The notes under the pieces are model-generated. The model did no database searches and was not told the origin of the DNA. It saw only the letters and a list, made by a program, of their open reading frames with translations. A DNA stretch of 64,000 bases from an uncultured Croceitalea sp. (GTDB lineage: Bacteria > Bacteroidota > Bacteroidia > Flavobacteriales > Flavobacteriaceae). Below are positions 41,815-50,125 of the stretch, in pieces. The stretch's first letter is position 1; each line of letters starts with the position of its first letter. The translations under genes and the position numbers were made by a program. The DNA is taken from the NCBI GenBank assembly GCA_947499565.1, contig CANMOV010000002.1, positions 496,001 through 560,000 on the forward strand, written 5' to 3'.

Positions 41815-42696
41815 ATGAAAGTTGCGATTTACGGACAACCTTTTATTGGAAATGACATTTCTTGTGTGATTGAGCTGTTAGATGAACTTGAAAAAGTGAA
41901 TGCGATAGTAGCAATAGAGTACGATTTTGTTAGGCTTATTTTAGAGGAGCACACTTTAAAAGAATACCAAACTTTTACCCAAGAAGATGGTTTAGATAAT
42001 TCTTTTGATATGTTCGTGAGCTTTGGTGGGGATGGAACTATGCTAAGGGCCGTTACTTATGTGCGCGATTTAGATATACCTATTGTTGGCGTAAATACTG
42101 GACGTTTAGGGTTTTTATCAACATTTAAGAAAGAAGACGTACGAAAAGTAATAACCGAATTTGTAGCGGGCAGTTTTACTATTGAAGAACGTGGATTAGT
42201 TGAGATTTGTTTAGACCATGATGTAGAAGAATTTGGTGATTTAAATTTTGCTCTAAATGAGATAACAATAAGCAGAAAGGACACTACTTCCATGATAACT
42301 GTTGAAACGTATTTGAACGGGGAATACCTAACATCTTACTGGGCGGATGGCCTTATAGTTTCTACGCCAACTGGATCAACAGGATATTCTTTAAGTTGTG
42401 GTGGTCCAGTAATTGCACCATCTACTAAATCTTTAGTGTTAACGCCAATTGCACCTCATAATTTAAATGCCAGACCTTTTGTAATTCCTGATGACACAGA
42501 AATTAGACTAAAGGTTTATGGACGAGAAGAAAACCATCTAGTCTCTCTAGATTCTCGTATAGCTACAATACCAAATGAAAAGGAAATTGTAGTTAAAAAA
42601 TCTGGATTTACTATCAAAATGATAGAATATAAGTCCGAAAGTTTTCTTAAAACATTACGCAATAAATTACTTTGGGGCGAAGACAAGCGTAATTGA
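41815..42696 (+). CDS. nadK: NAD kinase
   Basis: A 293-residue cytoplasmic kinase that phosphorylates NAD to NADP. The catalytic GGDGT motif is at 71-75 (Asp73), followed by VNTGRLGFLSTF and the NE/D motif FALNEITISRKD. The conserved GLIVSTPTGSTGYSLSCGGP and ITPIAPHNL-type region are also present. Length is normal. It opens the conserved envelope block of Bacteroidota (nadK-DUF6089-uppS-bamA). Confidence 0.95.
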   Translation: MKVAIYGQPFIGNDISCVIELLDELEKVNAIVAIEYDFVRLILEEHTLKEYQTFTQEDGLDNSFDMFVSFGGDGTMLRAVTYVRDLDIPIVGVNTGRLGFLSTFKKEDVRKVITEFVAGSFTIEERGLVEICLDHDVEEFGDLNFALNEITISRKDTTSMITVETYLNGEYLTSYWADGLIVSTPTGSTGYSLSCGGPVIAPSTKSLVLTPIAPHNLNARPFVIPDDTEIRLKVYGREENHLVSLDSRIATIPNEKEIVVKKSGFTIKMIEYKSESFLKTLRNKLLWGEDKRN

Positions 42697-42808
42697 CCTT
42701 CTGGTAACAATAAAAAAGCACAAAAACAGTTTTAAAAGAGAACATTATATGACGGTGTTGCAAGACTTCTTGTAAAATACTCGTTATGGCAACAACTTTT
42801 GTTTTTTT

Positions 42809-43492
42809 ATGAGAGTATTCTTTTTAATCTTTTTATTTGGAATAAGCACCTTAGGAGCACAAACCTATGAAGTTGGTGTTTTTGCAGGTGGTGCAAATAT
42901 AATAGGCGATGTAGGAAGAACTAACTATATTCTTCCGTCAGGCATTGCTTATGGAGCATTGTTTAAATGGAATAAAAGCAAAAGATATGCTTGGAGAGCA
43001 AGTGTAACCAGAGGTTCTTTTACCGCGGATGATACTAAATCTAACCTTGCATCGAGAAACCAAAGGGCTTTTGTGGTTGAAAATTCCGTAACAGAGTTTT
43101 CGGCAGGATTAGAATTTAACTTTGTAGAATACAACCTTCATAAATTAGGTCCCGCCTTTACTCCTTATTTATATACTGGGCTTACCTATTTTAGGTATGA
43201 TTTCAATTATATAGATGCACTACAAGTGCAAGATATTAACCAAAAAGATGGCGCTTTTGCTATTCCTATGACTGTTGGTGCAAAATATCGAATAAGTCAG
43301 TTATTTATTATTGGTGCGGAAATTGGCGCTAGATATACTTTTACAGATAATCTAGACGCTAGTAACCCAGAAGGTTCCAACTTTGAGCAGTTTAGGTTTG
43401 GAAATATTTTAAGTGATGATTGGTATGTCTTTTCTGGTATCACATTTACTTATACCTTTGGGCGCAAACCATGTCAAGATTGTTTTGAGTGA
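42809..43492 (+). CDS. DUF6089-type outer-membrane protein
   Basis: A 227-residue exported protein with signal peptide MRVFFLIFLFGISTLGAQ. It then has Gly- and aromatic-rich strands (YEVGVFAGGANIIGDVG, YGALFKWNKSKRYAWRASVTRG, FTPYLYTGLTYFRYDF, YVFSGITFTYTFGRKPCQDCFE), the pattern of an eight-stranded outer-membrane barrel. DUF6089 proteins sit between nadK and uppS in many Bacteroidota and are listed as PorT-like or unknown. The two C-terminal Cys (CQDC) are near the end. Its stop overlaps the likely uppS start. Confidence 0.75.
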   Translation: MRVFFLIFLFGISTLGAQTYEVGVFAGGANIIGDVGRTNYILPSGIAYGALFKWNKSKRYAWRASVTRGSFTADDTKSNLASRNQRAFVVENSVTEFSAGLEFNFVEYNLHKLGPAFTPYLYTGLTYFRYDFNYIDALQVQDINQKDGAFAIPMTVGAKYRISQLFIIGAEIGARYTFTDNLDASNPEGSNFEQFRFGNILSDDWYVFSGITFTYTFGRKPCQDCFE

Positions 43493-44237
43493 TAAAACGA
43501 ATTCCTTAGCAGAAATAAATCAAGATAGATTACCCAAACATATTGCCGTTATTATGGATGGTAATGGCAGATGGGCCAAGCAGCGTGGTAAATTACGCGT
43601 TTTTGGGCATCAAAATGGGGTGGAGGCAGTTAGGCAAACCGTTGAAAACTGTGCTAAACTAAAAATTGATTTTCTTACACTTTATGCATTTTCTACTGAA
43701 AATTGGAATCGCCCTAAGGTTGAAGTTCAAACTTTGATGAAACTTTTAGTGTCTTCTTTGCGTAAGGAGTTAAAGACCCTTAATAAGAATAATATTAGGT
43801 TAAACGCGATTGGAAATATAGATTCTCTGCCTAAAAAAGCTCACGATGAGTTAAAGGAGGTAATCTCAAAAACAGAAAAAAATTCTGGGATGACACTTAC
43901 TTTGGCATTAAGTTATGGGTCTAGAGAAGAGCTGAAAACAGCTATAAAGGCTATAAGTATCAAAGTTAAAAATAATATAATTTCTCCCGAAAGTATTGAT
44001 GAAACGATTATTAATACTCATCTTTACACGCATGATTTGCCAGATGTAGACCTGTTAATACGTACAAGCGGGGAGCATAGAATAAGTAATTTTCTACTTT
44101 GGCAAATTGCATACGCTGAATTATATTTTATTGACGTATTTTGGCCCGATTTTAACGAACATCATTTGGTAGAAGCTATTAAGAACTACCAAAATAGAGA
44201 AAGAAGATTTGGAAAGACTAGCGAACAACTCAATTAA
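43485..44237 (+). CDS. uppS: undecaprenyl diphosphate synthase (isoprenyl transferase)
   Basis: A 250-residue cis-prenyltransferase that makes the C55 lipid carrier for peptidoglycan and other surface polymers. Catalytic IAVIMDGNGRWAK (Asp25), FLTLYAFSTENWNRP, and the closing VDLLIRTSGEHRISNFLLWQIAYAELYF are all intact. No ATG lies at a suitable place: the nearest upstream ATG (43413) is deep inside the preceding gene and the next is in the active site. The TTG at 43485, overlapping the DUF6089 stop, gives a normal-length protein and is preferred. Confidence 0.93.
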   Translation: MSDKTNSLAEINQDRLPKHIAVIMDGNGRWAKQRGKLRVFGHQNGVEAVRQTVENCAKLKIDFLTLYAFSTENWNRPKVEVQTLMKLLVSSLRKELKTLNKNNIRLNAIGNIDSLPKKAHDELKEVISKTEKNSGMTLTLALSYGSREELKTAIKAISIKVKNNIISPESIDETIINTHLYTHDLPDVDLLIRTSGEHRISNFLLWQIAYAELYFIDVFWPDFNEHHLVEAIKNYQNRERRFGKTSEQLN

Positions 44238-46854
44238 AAAGATAAATACAATTACTTCCCATAGACTATTATTACTCCTCCTTTTTCTAACTACAACTAT
44301 ATCTTTTTCCCAAACTTCTTTTGAGGATGGTAAAAAGTATATACTTGGTGGTTTAGAAGTTACTGGTCTCCAGAGTTATAATGAGCAAACTGTAAAAACA
44401 TATACTGGCCTTAGAGTAGGTCAGCAGATTACAATACCTGGTGATGAATTAAGTGCTGTTATTAAAAAGTTGTGGGGATTAGAGCTTTTTAGTGATGTGG
44501 CTATGTATCAAACTAAAATAGAAGGTGATAAAATCTTTTTGGAGCTTAATATCTTGGAGAGACCTACACTTTCAAAAGTTACCGTTTATGGGGTAAAAAA
44601 ACGTAAAATTGATGAAATCATTAATGATACAGACCTTAAGAAAGGCAAGAAAATAACGGAGAGCCTAATAGCTAATACTAAAGGCTACTTAGAAAATAAA
44701 TATAGAAAGCAGGGATTTTTAAATGCTAATGTAAATATCGCTACTGCTAAAGATACTACGGGCACCAACACTGAAAGTATGGTGGTAAACGTGAATAAGG
44801 GTGATAAAGTTAAAATAAAAAGTATTGCATTTGAGGGTAACGAAAAGGTAAAAGATAAGAGGCTTAGAAGAGCTCTTGCAAAAGCTAAGATTAAAAAGAA
44901 GAAGCTTGGTGCATTTTGGCAACGCTCAAAATATATGGATGAGGAATTTAAAGAAGGCCTTAAAAATGTTGTAGATGCCTATGCGGAAAAAGGATATCGT
45001 GATGCTCGTGTATTATCGGATACTTTTATTAAGGTTGATGAAAATAATATTGCTTTAAAAATTAAAGTAGAAGAAGGCAATAAATATTACTTTGGAGATA
45101 TAGATTTTGTAGGTAATTCGGTATATACGGACCGACAATTAAGTCAAGTTTTAGGTATCAAAAAAGGTGATACCTATAATGGAGTGCTTTTAAAAGAGCG
45201 TATTGCGGATAATTCTAAGCCAGATGCTATAGATATTACCAATCAATATCAAAACAATGGATATTTGTTTTCACAGATTAACCCTGTTGAGGTTGCAGCA
45301 GTAAATGATACTATTGATTTTGAAATTAGAATTATAGAAGGAAAAGAAACTTTTCTAGATCATGTAACCGTAGTTGGTAATGATAAAACCAATGACCATG
45401 TAATATTTAGAGAGTTGCGAACAAGACCTGGTCAAAAGTATAGTAAGGATAATATTGTAAGAAGTGTTAGGGAATTAGGACAATTGGGTTTTTTCGATGC
45501 AGAACAGATTGTTCCAGATGTAGAGAATCCAGACCCAAATGCAGGTACGGTAGATATTAAATATAGTCTAGTAGAATCTGGATCTAGCCAAATAGAATTA
45601 CAAGGTGGATATGGTGGAGGTGGTTTTATTGGTACTTTAGGATTATCTTTTAGTAACTTCTCGCTTCAAAATATCTTTAAAGGAGAGTCATACAAGCCAG
45701 TCCCAATGGGTGATGGTCAGACTTTTGCGTTGCGCTTACAAGCAAGTAGAACGTTTAGAGTATATAGTTTAAATTTTGCAGAACCTTGGTTGGGTGGTAG
45801 AAAGCCGGTGCGTTTTAACTTGTCTTTTTCACGAACACAACAATTTTCTTCAAACTTTAATAATCAGGGTCAGATAGATGTTGATAAAGACAGAGGCTTT
45901 TCTATAACCGGAATTTCTGCTGGTTTAGCAAAACGTGTACAATGGCCAGATGATTTTTTCACGATTTCTCATTCATTAGGTTATCAATTGTATGACTTTA
46001 AAAATTATAATATTGGATTATTCAATTTTGGTAATGGAACCTCAAATTCTTTAGCCTATACTTTTGGACTCTCAAGAAGTTCTCAAGGGCCAAGTAGAAT
46101 ATTTCCACTATCAGGTTCAAATTTCGAAATTACAGCTAAACTTACCCCACCATATTCATTGTTAACAGGTAAAGATTTTAAGAGCTTAAAAATACGAAGT
46201 GACGAAATTGCGGCTTCTGCTTCTGATGGAACTCCATTAACGACAGCAGAAACTAATGAATTACAATCAATAGAAGAAGAGCGTTTTAAGTGGCTTGAGT
46301 ATTACAAAATAAAATTTAAGGGAGACTGGTATACACGCCTTGCTGGTAAATTGGTTCTTAGAACAAATGCAGAATTTGGTTTCTTAGGAAGTTATAATAA
46401 TGATATAGGAGATGTACCTTTTGAGCGCTTTTTTGTAGGAGGTGATGGTCTAGGTAACTTTACATTAGATGGTAGAGATGTTATACAGTTAAGGGGGTAT
46501 GAAAACAGTTCCTTAACACCATTTAGTGTAAACCCAATCACAGGAAGGCAAGAACAAGATGGAGGTACTATTTATAATAAGTTTTCAATGGAATTACGCT
46601 ACCCATTAACCTTAAAACCTTCAGCATCTATTTACGCGCTATCATTTTTAGAAGCTGGTAATTCTTTTGGCAATTTTAATGAATTTAATCCGTTTGAGTT
46701 AAAGAGATCTGCTGGAGTGGGGTTACGTATTTTTATGCCGGCATTTGGTCTTTTGGGCATTGACTTTGGCTATGGATTTGATACTGATGCTAATCCAACT
46801 TCTATTGGTCCAAGCGGCTGGCAAACACACTTCATTATTGGTCAACAGTTTTAA
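44209..46854 (+). CDS. bamA: outer membrane protein assembly factor BamA
   Basis: An 881-residue Omp85 protein that inserts beta-barrel proteins in the outer membrane. The signal region RLLLLLLFLTTTISFSQ is followed by POTRA repeats (about 45-435, e.g. YILGGLEVTGLQSYNEQTV and NKYYFGDIDFVGNSVYTDRQL), then a 16-stranded barrel with the signature VIQLRGYENSS (the RGF/RGY motif of strand-loop 6) and a C-terminal aromatic (GQQF). The start is the TTG at 44209, overlapping uppS by 29 bp; no ATG precedes the signal peptide. The following ompH/skp genes supply periplasmic chaperones for the same pathway. Confidence 0.95.
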   Translation: MERLANNSIKKINTITSHRLLLLLLFLTTTISFSQTSFEDGKKYILGGLEVTGLQSYNEQTVKTYTGLRVGQQITIPGDELSAVIKKLWGLELFSDVAMYQTKIEGDKIFLELNILERPTLSKVTVYGVKKRKIDEIINDTDLKKGKKITESLIANTKGYLENKYRKQGFLNANVNIATAKDTTGTNTESMVVNVNKGDKVKIKSIAFEGNEKVKDKRLRRALAKAKIKKKKLGAFWQRSKYMDEEFKEGLKNVVDAYAEKGYRDARVLSDTFIKVDENNIALKIKVEEGNKYYFGDIDFVGNSVYTDRQLSQVLGIKKGDTYNGVLLKERIADNSKPDAIDITNQYQNNGYLFSQINPVEVAAVNDTIDFEIRIIEGKETFLDHVTVVGNDKTNDHVIFRELRTRPGQKYSKDNIVRSVRELGQLGFFDAEQIVPDVENPDPNAGTVDIKYSLVESGSSQIELQGGYGGGGFIGTLGLSFSNFSLQNIFKGESYKPVPMGDGQTFALRLQASRTFRVYSLNFAEPWLGGRKPVRFNLSFSRTQQFSSNFNNQGQIDVDKDRGFSITGISAGLAKRVQWPDDFFTISHSLGYQLYDFKNYNIGLFNFGNGTSNSLAYTFGLSRSSQGPSRIFPLSGSNFEITAKLTPPYSLLTGKDFKSLKIRSDEIAASASDGTPLTTAETNELQSIEEERFKWLEYYKIKFKGDWYTRLAGKLVLRTNAEFGFLGSYNNDIGDVPFERFFVGGDGLGNFTLDGRDVIQLRGYENSSLTPFSVNPITGRQEQDGGTIYNKFSMELRYPLTLKPSASIYALSFLEAGNSFGNFNEFNPFELKRSAGVGLRIFMPAFGLLGIDFGYGFDTDANPTSIGPSGWQTHFIIGQQF

Positions 46855-46954
46855 TTTAAAGAAAATAGGTCAAATTAGAAAGGGTTAATTCGCTCATTTT
46901 AAATGATTTCAGTATTTTGGCACGATATTTTCTATGTAAAAAGCGTAAGTAAAA

Positions 46955-47788
46955 ATGAAGTTAAAAGTTCTTTTTTTCATAACTATCACTTTATGTTCCT
47001 TATATGGATTTTCTCAAAGAGGAGTTCGAATTGGATATGTAGATATGGAATACATTTTGGAAAACGTAGAAGAGTATCGTGATGCAACGGCGCAATTGGA
47101 TACCAAAGCCCAAAAGTGGAAGCAGGAGATTGAGTTAAAGCAAAGCACTGTTGAGCAGATGAAGAAGGATTTAATGGCAGAAAAGGTGTTGTTAACTGAT
47201 GAGCTTATTGCGGAACGAGAGGAAGAGATACAAATTTTAGAAACGGAGTTGTTAGATTATCAGCAAGATCGTTTTGGCCCACAAGGAGATTTAGTTTTGC
47301 AAAAGAGACTATTGATTCAGCCAATACAAGATCAGGTATTCAATGAAGTTCAAAAAATAGGTGCTAACAAAAAGTATGATTTTATTTTTGATAAATCAGC
47401 GGATGTTGTAATGTTGTATTCTCAAAAAAGGCATGATGTTAGTGACTTAGTTTTAAGAGAAATAGGCAGAACAAGAAAGATTAGTGCCTCAAAGAAAGAC
47501 CAAAAGCTAAAAAATAGATTAAAAGAATTTGAAGCAGAAGAAGCAGAGGAGAATGAAGAAATTAGTGATGCTTTAAAGGAAAGACAAGATAAAGCGGCTG
47601 ATACAAAGGAAGCAAGAGCAAAAGCTTTTGAAGCAAAAAAGGCTGAACAATTAAAGTTAAGAGAAGCGCGTAAAAAGGCTTACGAAGAGCGAAGAAAAAA
47701 ATTATTAGAAGAGCGTGAGGCTAAACGTAAAGCTAAAGAAGAGAAAAATAATAAAGAGAAAGATTCAAAAGATGAATCTAAAGATTAA
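46955..47788 (+). CDS. OmpH/Skp-family periplasmic chaperone with long basic tail
   Basis: A 277-residue exported protein. The signal peptide ends near YGFSQ, then comes the Skp-like start VRIGYVDMEYILENVEEY and a long coiled coil. After about residue 185 comes an extra, highly charged Lys/Glu/Arg-rich coil (EAEEAEENEEISDALKER and repeated EER/KKA segments) ending KDESKD, which is beyond the usual Skp length of about 160-170. Skp proteins are trimeric and cage unfolded outer-membrane proteins for BamA, encoded just upstream. The tail may be disordered or a single helix. Confidence 0.85.
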   Translation: MKLKVLFFITITLCSLYGFSQRGVRIGYVDMEYILENVEEYRDATAQLDTKAQKWKQEIELKQSTVEQMKKDLMAEKVLLTDELIAEREEEIQILETELLDYQQDRFGPQGDLVLQKRLLIQPIQDQVFNEVQKIGANKKYDFIFDKSADVVMLYSQKRHDVSDLVLREIGRTRKISASKKDQKLKNRLKEFEAEEAEENEEISDALKERQDKAADTKEARAKAFEAKKAEQLKLREARKKAYEERRKKLLEEREAKRKAKEEKNNKEKDSKDESKD

Positions 47789-47832
47789 ACACTAAAATTA
47801 AATTAACACTCGAATTAAAGTTACTCAGAATT

Positions 47833-48342
47833 ATGAAAAATGTTAAGAAGATTGCTGTAGCACTAGTATTATTTGTTGCAGCTACGGGATTTGTAAATGC
47901 ACAAAGCAAAGTTGCTCACATAAATGTTCAGCAGCTATTATCTGAAATGCCCGAAATGATTGCTGCACAAGCTGAGCTAAAAAAGTTGCAAGAGACTTAT
48001 AGAGCGGATTTAGAAGGTTCAATGAAAGAAATGCAGAACAAGTATACCCAATATCAAAATGAAGCTTCATCAAAATCAGCTGAGGAGAACGAGAAGAGAG
48101 CTGTGGAGTTGCAAGGCTATGATAAAAATATTAAGCAAGCAGAGCAACAAGCAATGCAAGAAATGCAAAAGAAGCAGCAAGAGCTGTTTGCACCAATATC
48201 TGAAAAAGCAAAAAATGCTATAGATAAAGTTGCAGCTGCCTTAGGTTACGATTATGTAATTGATGCTAGCCCGGGATTAAGCCTTATCGTTTCTAAGGGT
48301 AAAGACTTACTTCCAGAAGTAAAACAAGAATTAGGATTTTAA
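47833..48342 (+). CDS. OmpH/Skp-family periplasmic chaperone
   Basis: A 169-residue protein of the standard Skp size. Signal peptide MKNVKKIAVALVLFVAATGFVNAQ is followed by VAHINVQQLLSEMPEM and a central coiled coil (about 40-120), ending with YDYVIDASPGLSLIVSKG, the conserved strand. It is paralogous to the longer Skp 44 bp upstream. Both follow bamA, so the pair serves outer-membrane protein transit. It ends at a clear terminator. Confidence 0.9.
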   Translation: MKNVKKIAVALVLFVAATGFVNAQSKVAHINVQQLLSEMPEMIAAQAELKKLQETYRADLEGSMKEMQNKYTQYQNEASSKSAEENEKRAVELQGYDKNIKQAEQQAMQEMQKKQQELFAPISEKAKNAIDKVAAALGYDYVIDASPGLSLIVSKGKDLLPEVKQELGF

Positions 48343-48365
48343 GTTTTTAGAATATTATAAATTAA

Positions 48366-48402
48366 AACCATCTTGATGATTGAATCAAGGTGGTTTTTTT
48401 AT
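48366..48402 (+). terminator. terminator after the second ompH
   Basis: ACCATCTTGA (48367-48376) pairs with TCAAGGTGGT (48385-48394; one wobble), followed by T7. It closes the envelope block before murI. Confidence 0.8.
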
Positions 48403-48410
48403 TTTTGAAT

Positions 48411-49193
48411 ATGCAGAGACCCATAGGTATTTTTGATTCTGGCGTTGGAGGCACTTCTATTTGGAAAGAACTATACCAACTAATGCCAAATGAAAGTACT
48501 ATTTACCTTGCGGATAGTAAAAATGCTCCTTATGGTGAAAAGGCTAAGGAAGAGATACTTCAGTTAAGTATAAAAAATACTGAGCTTTTATTAGAAAGAG
48601 ATTGTAAATTGATTGTAGTGGCTTGTAACACTGCGACGACAAATGCGATAGATTATCTTAGAAAAAATTATAATATCCCTTTTATAGGTATTGAACCAGC
48701 TATTAAGCCAGCTGCTCTTCAGACTGAAACAAAAAAAGTGGGTGTTCTTGCCACTAAAGGCACTTTATCTAGTAATTTATTCTATAATACCTCCAAATTA
48801 TTTGCCTCAGGCATTAAAGTATATGAGCAAGAGGGTAAAGGATTGGTAGAATTAATAGAAGCTGGGCTTTCAGATTCTAAGGAGCTAAAGAATCTTCTTA
48901 ATCAATTTTTACATCCAATGTTGGAAGAGGGGATAGATTGTTTGGTTTTAGGTTGTACTCATTATCCTTATCTAATACCTGTACTGGAAGAAATACTACC
49001 AAAGGGTATTAGGATAATTGATTCTGGGCAGGCTGTTGCTAAACAAACACAATCCGTTTTAGAATCAAATGTATTATTGAATTCAAGTTCAGAATCCTCC
49101 CCAAAGAAGCTATTTTATTCCAATGCAAATCCCCTTTTGTTAAAAAAACTTGTTAATCGGGACGATATAGAAGTAAGTTACCTCGACTTTTAG
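48411..49193 (+). CDS. murI: glutamate racemase
   Basis: A 260-residue cytoplasmic enzyme that makes D-glutamate for peptidoglycan. Both catalytic Cys are present, in VVACNTATTNA and LVLGCTHYPYL, and the opening IGIFDSGVGGTSIW is intact. The ATG at 48411 is seven codons inside the open frame. The gene ends in TAG at 49191-49193, where it overlaps the convergent folA stop codon by 4 bp. It lies immediately after a terminator, so it may use a promoter within or just before that region. Confidence 0.95.
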   Translation: MQRPIGIFDSGVGGTSIWKELYQLMPNESTIYLADSKNAPYGEKAKEEILQLSIKNTELLLERDCKLIVVACNTATTNAIDYLRKNYNIPFIGIEPAIKPAALQTETKKVGVLATKGTLSSNLFYNTSKLFASGIKVYEQEGKGLVELIEAGLSDSKELKNLLNQFLHPMLEEGIDCLVLGCTHYPYLIPVLEEILPKGIRIIDSGQAVAKQTQSVLESNVLLNSSSESSPKKLFYSNANPLLLKKLVNRDDIEVSYLDF

Positions 49194-49684
49194 TCTTTTC
49201 TTTTATAAGTCAGGTAGGTAAAGTCATATTCATGCCTATCATCTTTAGCATGATATTCTTCTTTAACCAATAACCATTCGTTTAAATTAACCTCTGGGAA
49301 GAAAGTATCAGCTTCTATGTTTGCATGAACTCTAGTAAGTTCAATATGCGTTGCCAATTCTAGAGACTGTTTATATATTTCGCCTCCACCAATAATATAT
49401 GCTTGTTCATCATCTGTGGTAAGTGCGATTGCAGCTTTAATGGAATTAACAACAGTACATTCAAATTTTGGCAGATACTTTTTGTCCCTAGTAATTACAA
49501 TATGTTCTCTATTAGGTAAGGCTTTTGGGAAACTTTCCAATGTTTTCCTACCCATAATTATTTTGTGACCTGTAGTTAAGCTTTTAAATCGCTTAAAATC
49601 ATCTGGCAAATGCCATGGCAAATCATTATTAATACCCAATGCATTGTTTTCTGCAGCAGCTGCTATAATAATAAGTTTGCTCAC
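49190..49684 (-). CDS. folA: dihydrofolate reductase
   Basis: A 164-residue NADPH-dependent enzyme that regenerates tetrahydrofolate. Conserved elements: LIIIAAAAENNALGINNDLPWHLPDDFKRFK (with the active-site Asp), GHKIIMGRKTLESF and AYIIGGGEIYKQ. It starts with GTG at 49684, overlapping the stop of the 2TM gene by 4 bp (coupled pair). It complements thyA and folK in the window, which together cover dTMP synthesis and folate recycling. Confidence 0.95.
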   Translation of the reverse strand: MSKLIIIAAAAENNALGINNDLPWHLPDDFKRFKSLTTGHKIIMGRKTLESFPKALPNREHIVITRDKKYLPKFECTVVNSIKAAIALTTDDEQAYIIGGGEIYKQSLELATHIELTRVHANIEADTFFPEVNLNEWLLVKEEYHAKDDRHEYDFTYLTYKRKD

Positions 49685-50070
49685 ACTTCTTTTTTTTTAT
49701 TAAAGTTGGATATAGGAAAATCAGTATCAATTTCCTTTTGAATTTCAGCAATCCTAGCTTTTTGTTTGGCTACTAGTTTTTCTCGTTGTTTTCTTTCCCA
49801 AGCTGTACCCATAAATTTATGAGTCACAAATACGTTAAACAAATGCACTAAAAAAAGTAGTGCCCATACGGAGATTGCCCAAATGTACCAATCATAGGAT
49901 TCCCATTGCTTAAATATTTTGTTAATCAGAATAATAAAAACGCTACCAATTAAGAAAATAACAAAATGTGAAAACAATCTTTTCTTCTGTTTTATTCTTT
50001 TTTGAGCATTCTCAAGCAATTCATGCTGCTCCGTATCAACATCTGACTTTGGCTTATTTTTTGAAAACAT
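49681..50070 (-). CDS. 2TM domain protein
   Basis: A 129-residue protein with two adjacent helices (about 36-54 and 66-86). It fits the Bacteroidota 2TM family: FSHFVIFLIGSVFIILINKIF, then WYIWAISVWALLFLVHLFNVFVTHKFMGTAWERKQ. Charged coils lie at both ends. The family has no known function and often sits by folA, as here (4-bp overlap). A candidate -7 box is at 50090-50097. Confidence 0.8.
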   Translation of the reverse strand: MFSKNKPKSDVDTEQHELLENAQKRIKQKKRLFSHFVIFLIGSVFIILINKIFKQWESYDWYIWAISVWALLFLVHLFNVFVTHKFMGTAWERKQREKLVAKQKARIAEIQKEIDTDFPISNFNKKKEV

Positions 50071-50089
50071 GTTTGCCTATCTTTAGACA

Positions 50090-50097
50090 CAAAGATA
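50090..50097 (-). promoter_or_regulatory. candidate -7 box for the 2TM-folA pair
   Basis: On the minus strand TATCTTTG fits TAnnTTTG, with TTTG at 50116-50113 fifteen bp upstream (slightly short spacing). It overlaps an inverted repeat, TATCTTT (50079-50085) / AAAGATA (50091-50097). Confidence 0.4.
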
Positions 50098-50125
50098 ACC
50101 GATTTAGGATTTCAAAGACTTTAAG

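Noticed and set aside
50079-50097. Palindrome TATCTTT / AAAGATA between the 2TM and PLP genes as a third MarR site
   Set aside because: The half-sites match, but the spacing differs (5 nt between 7-bp arms against 2 nt between 8-bp arms), and the right arm coincides with a promoter -7 box, which explains part of the match.
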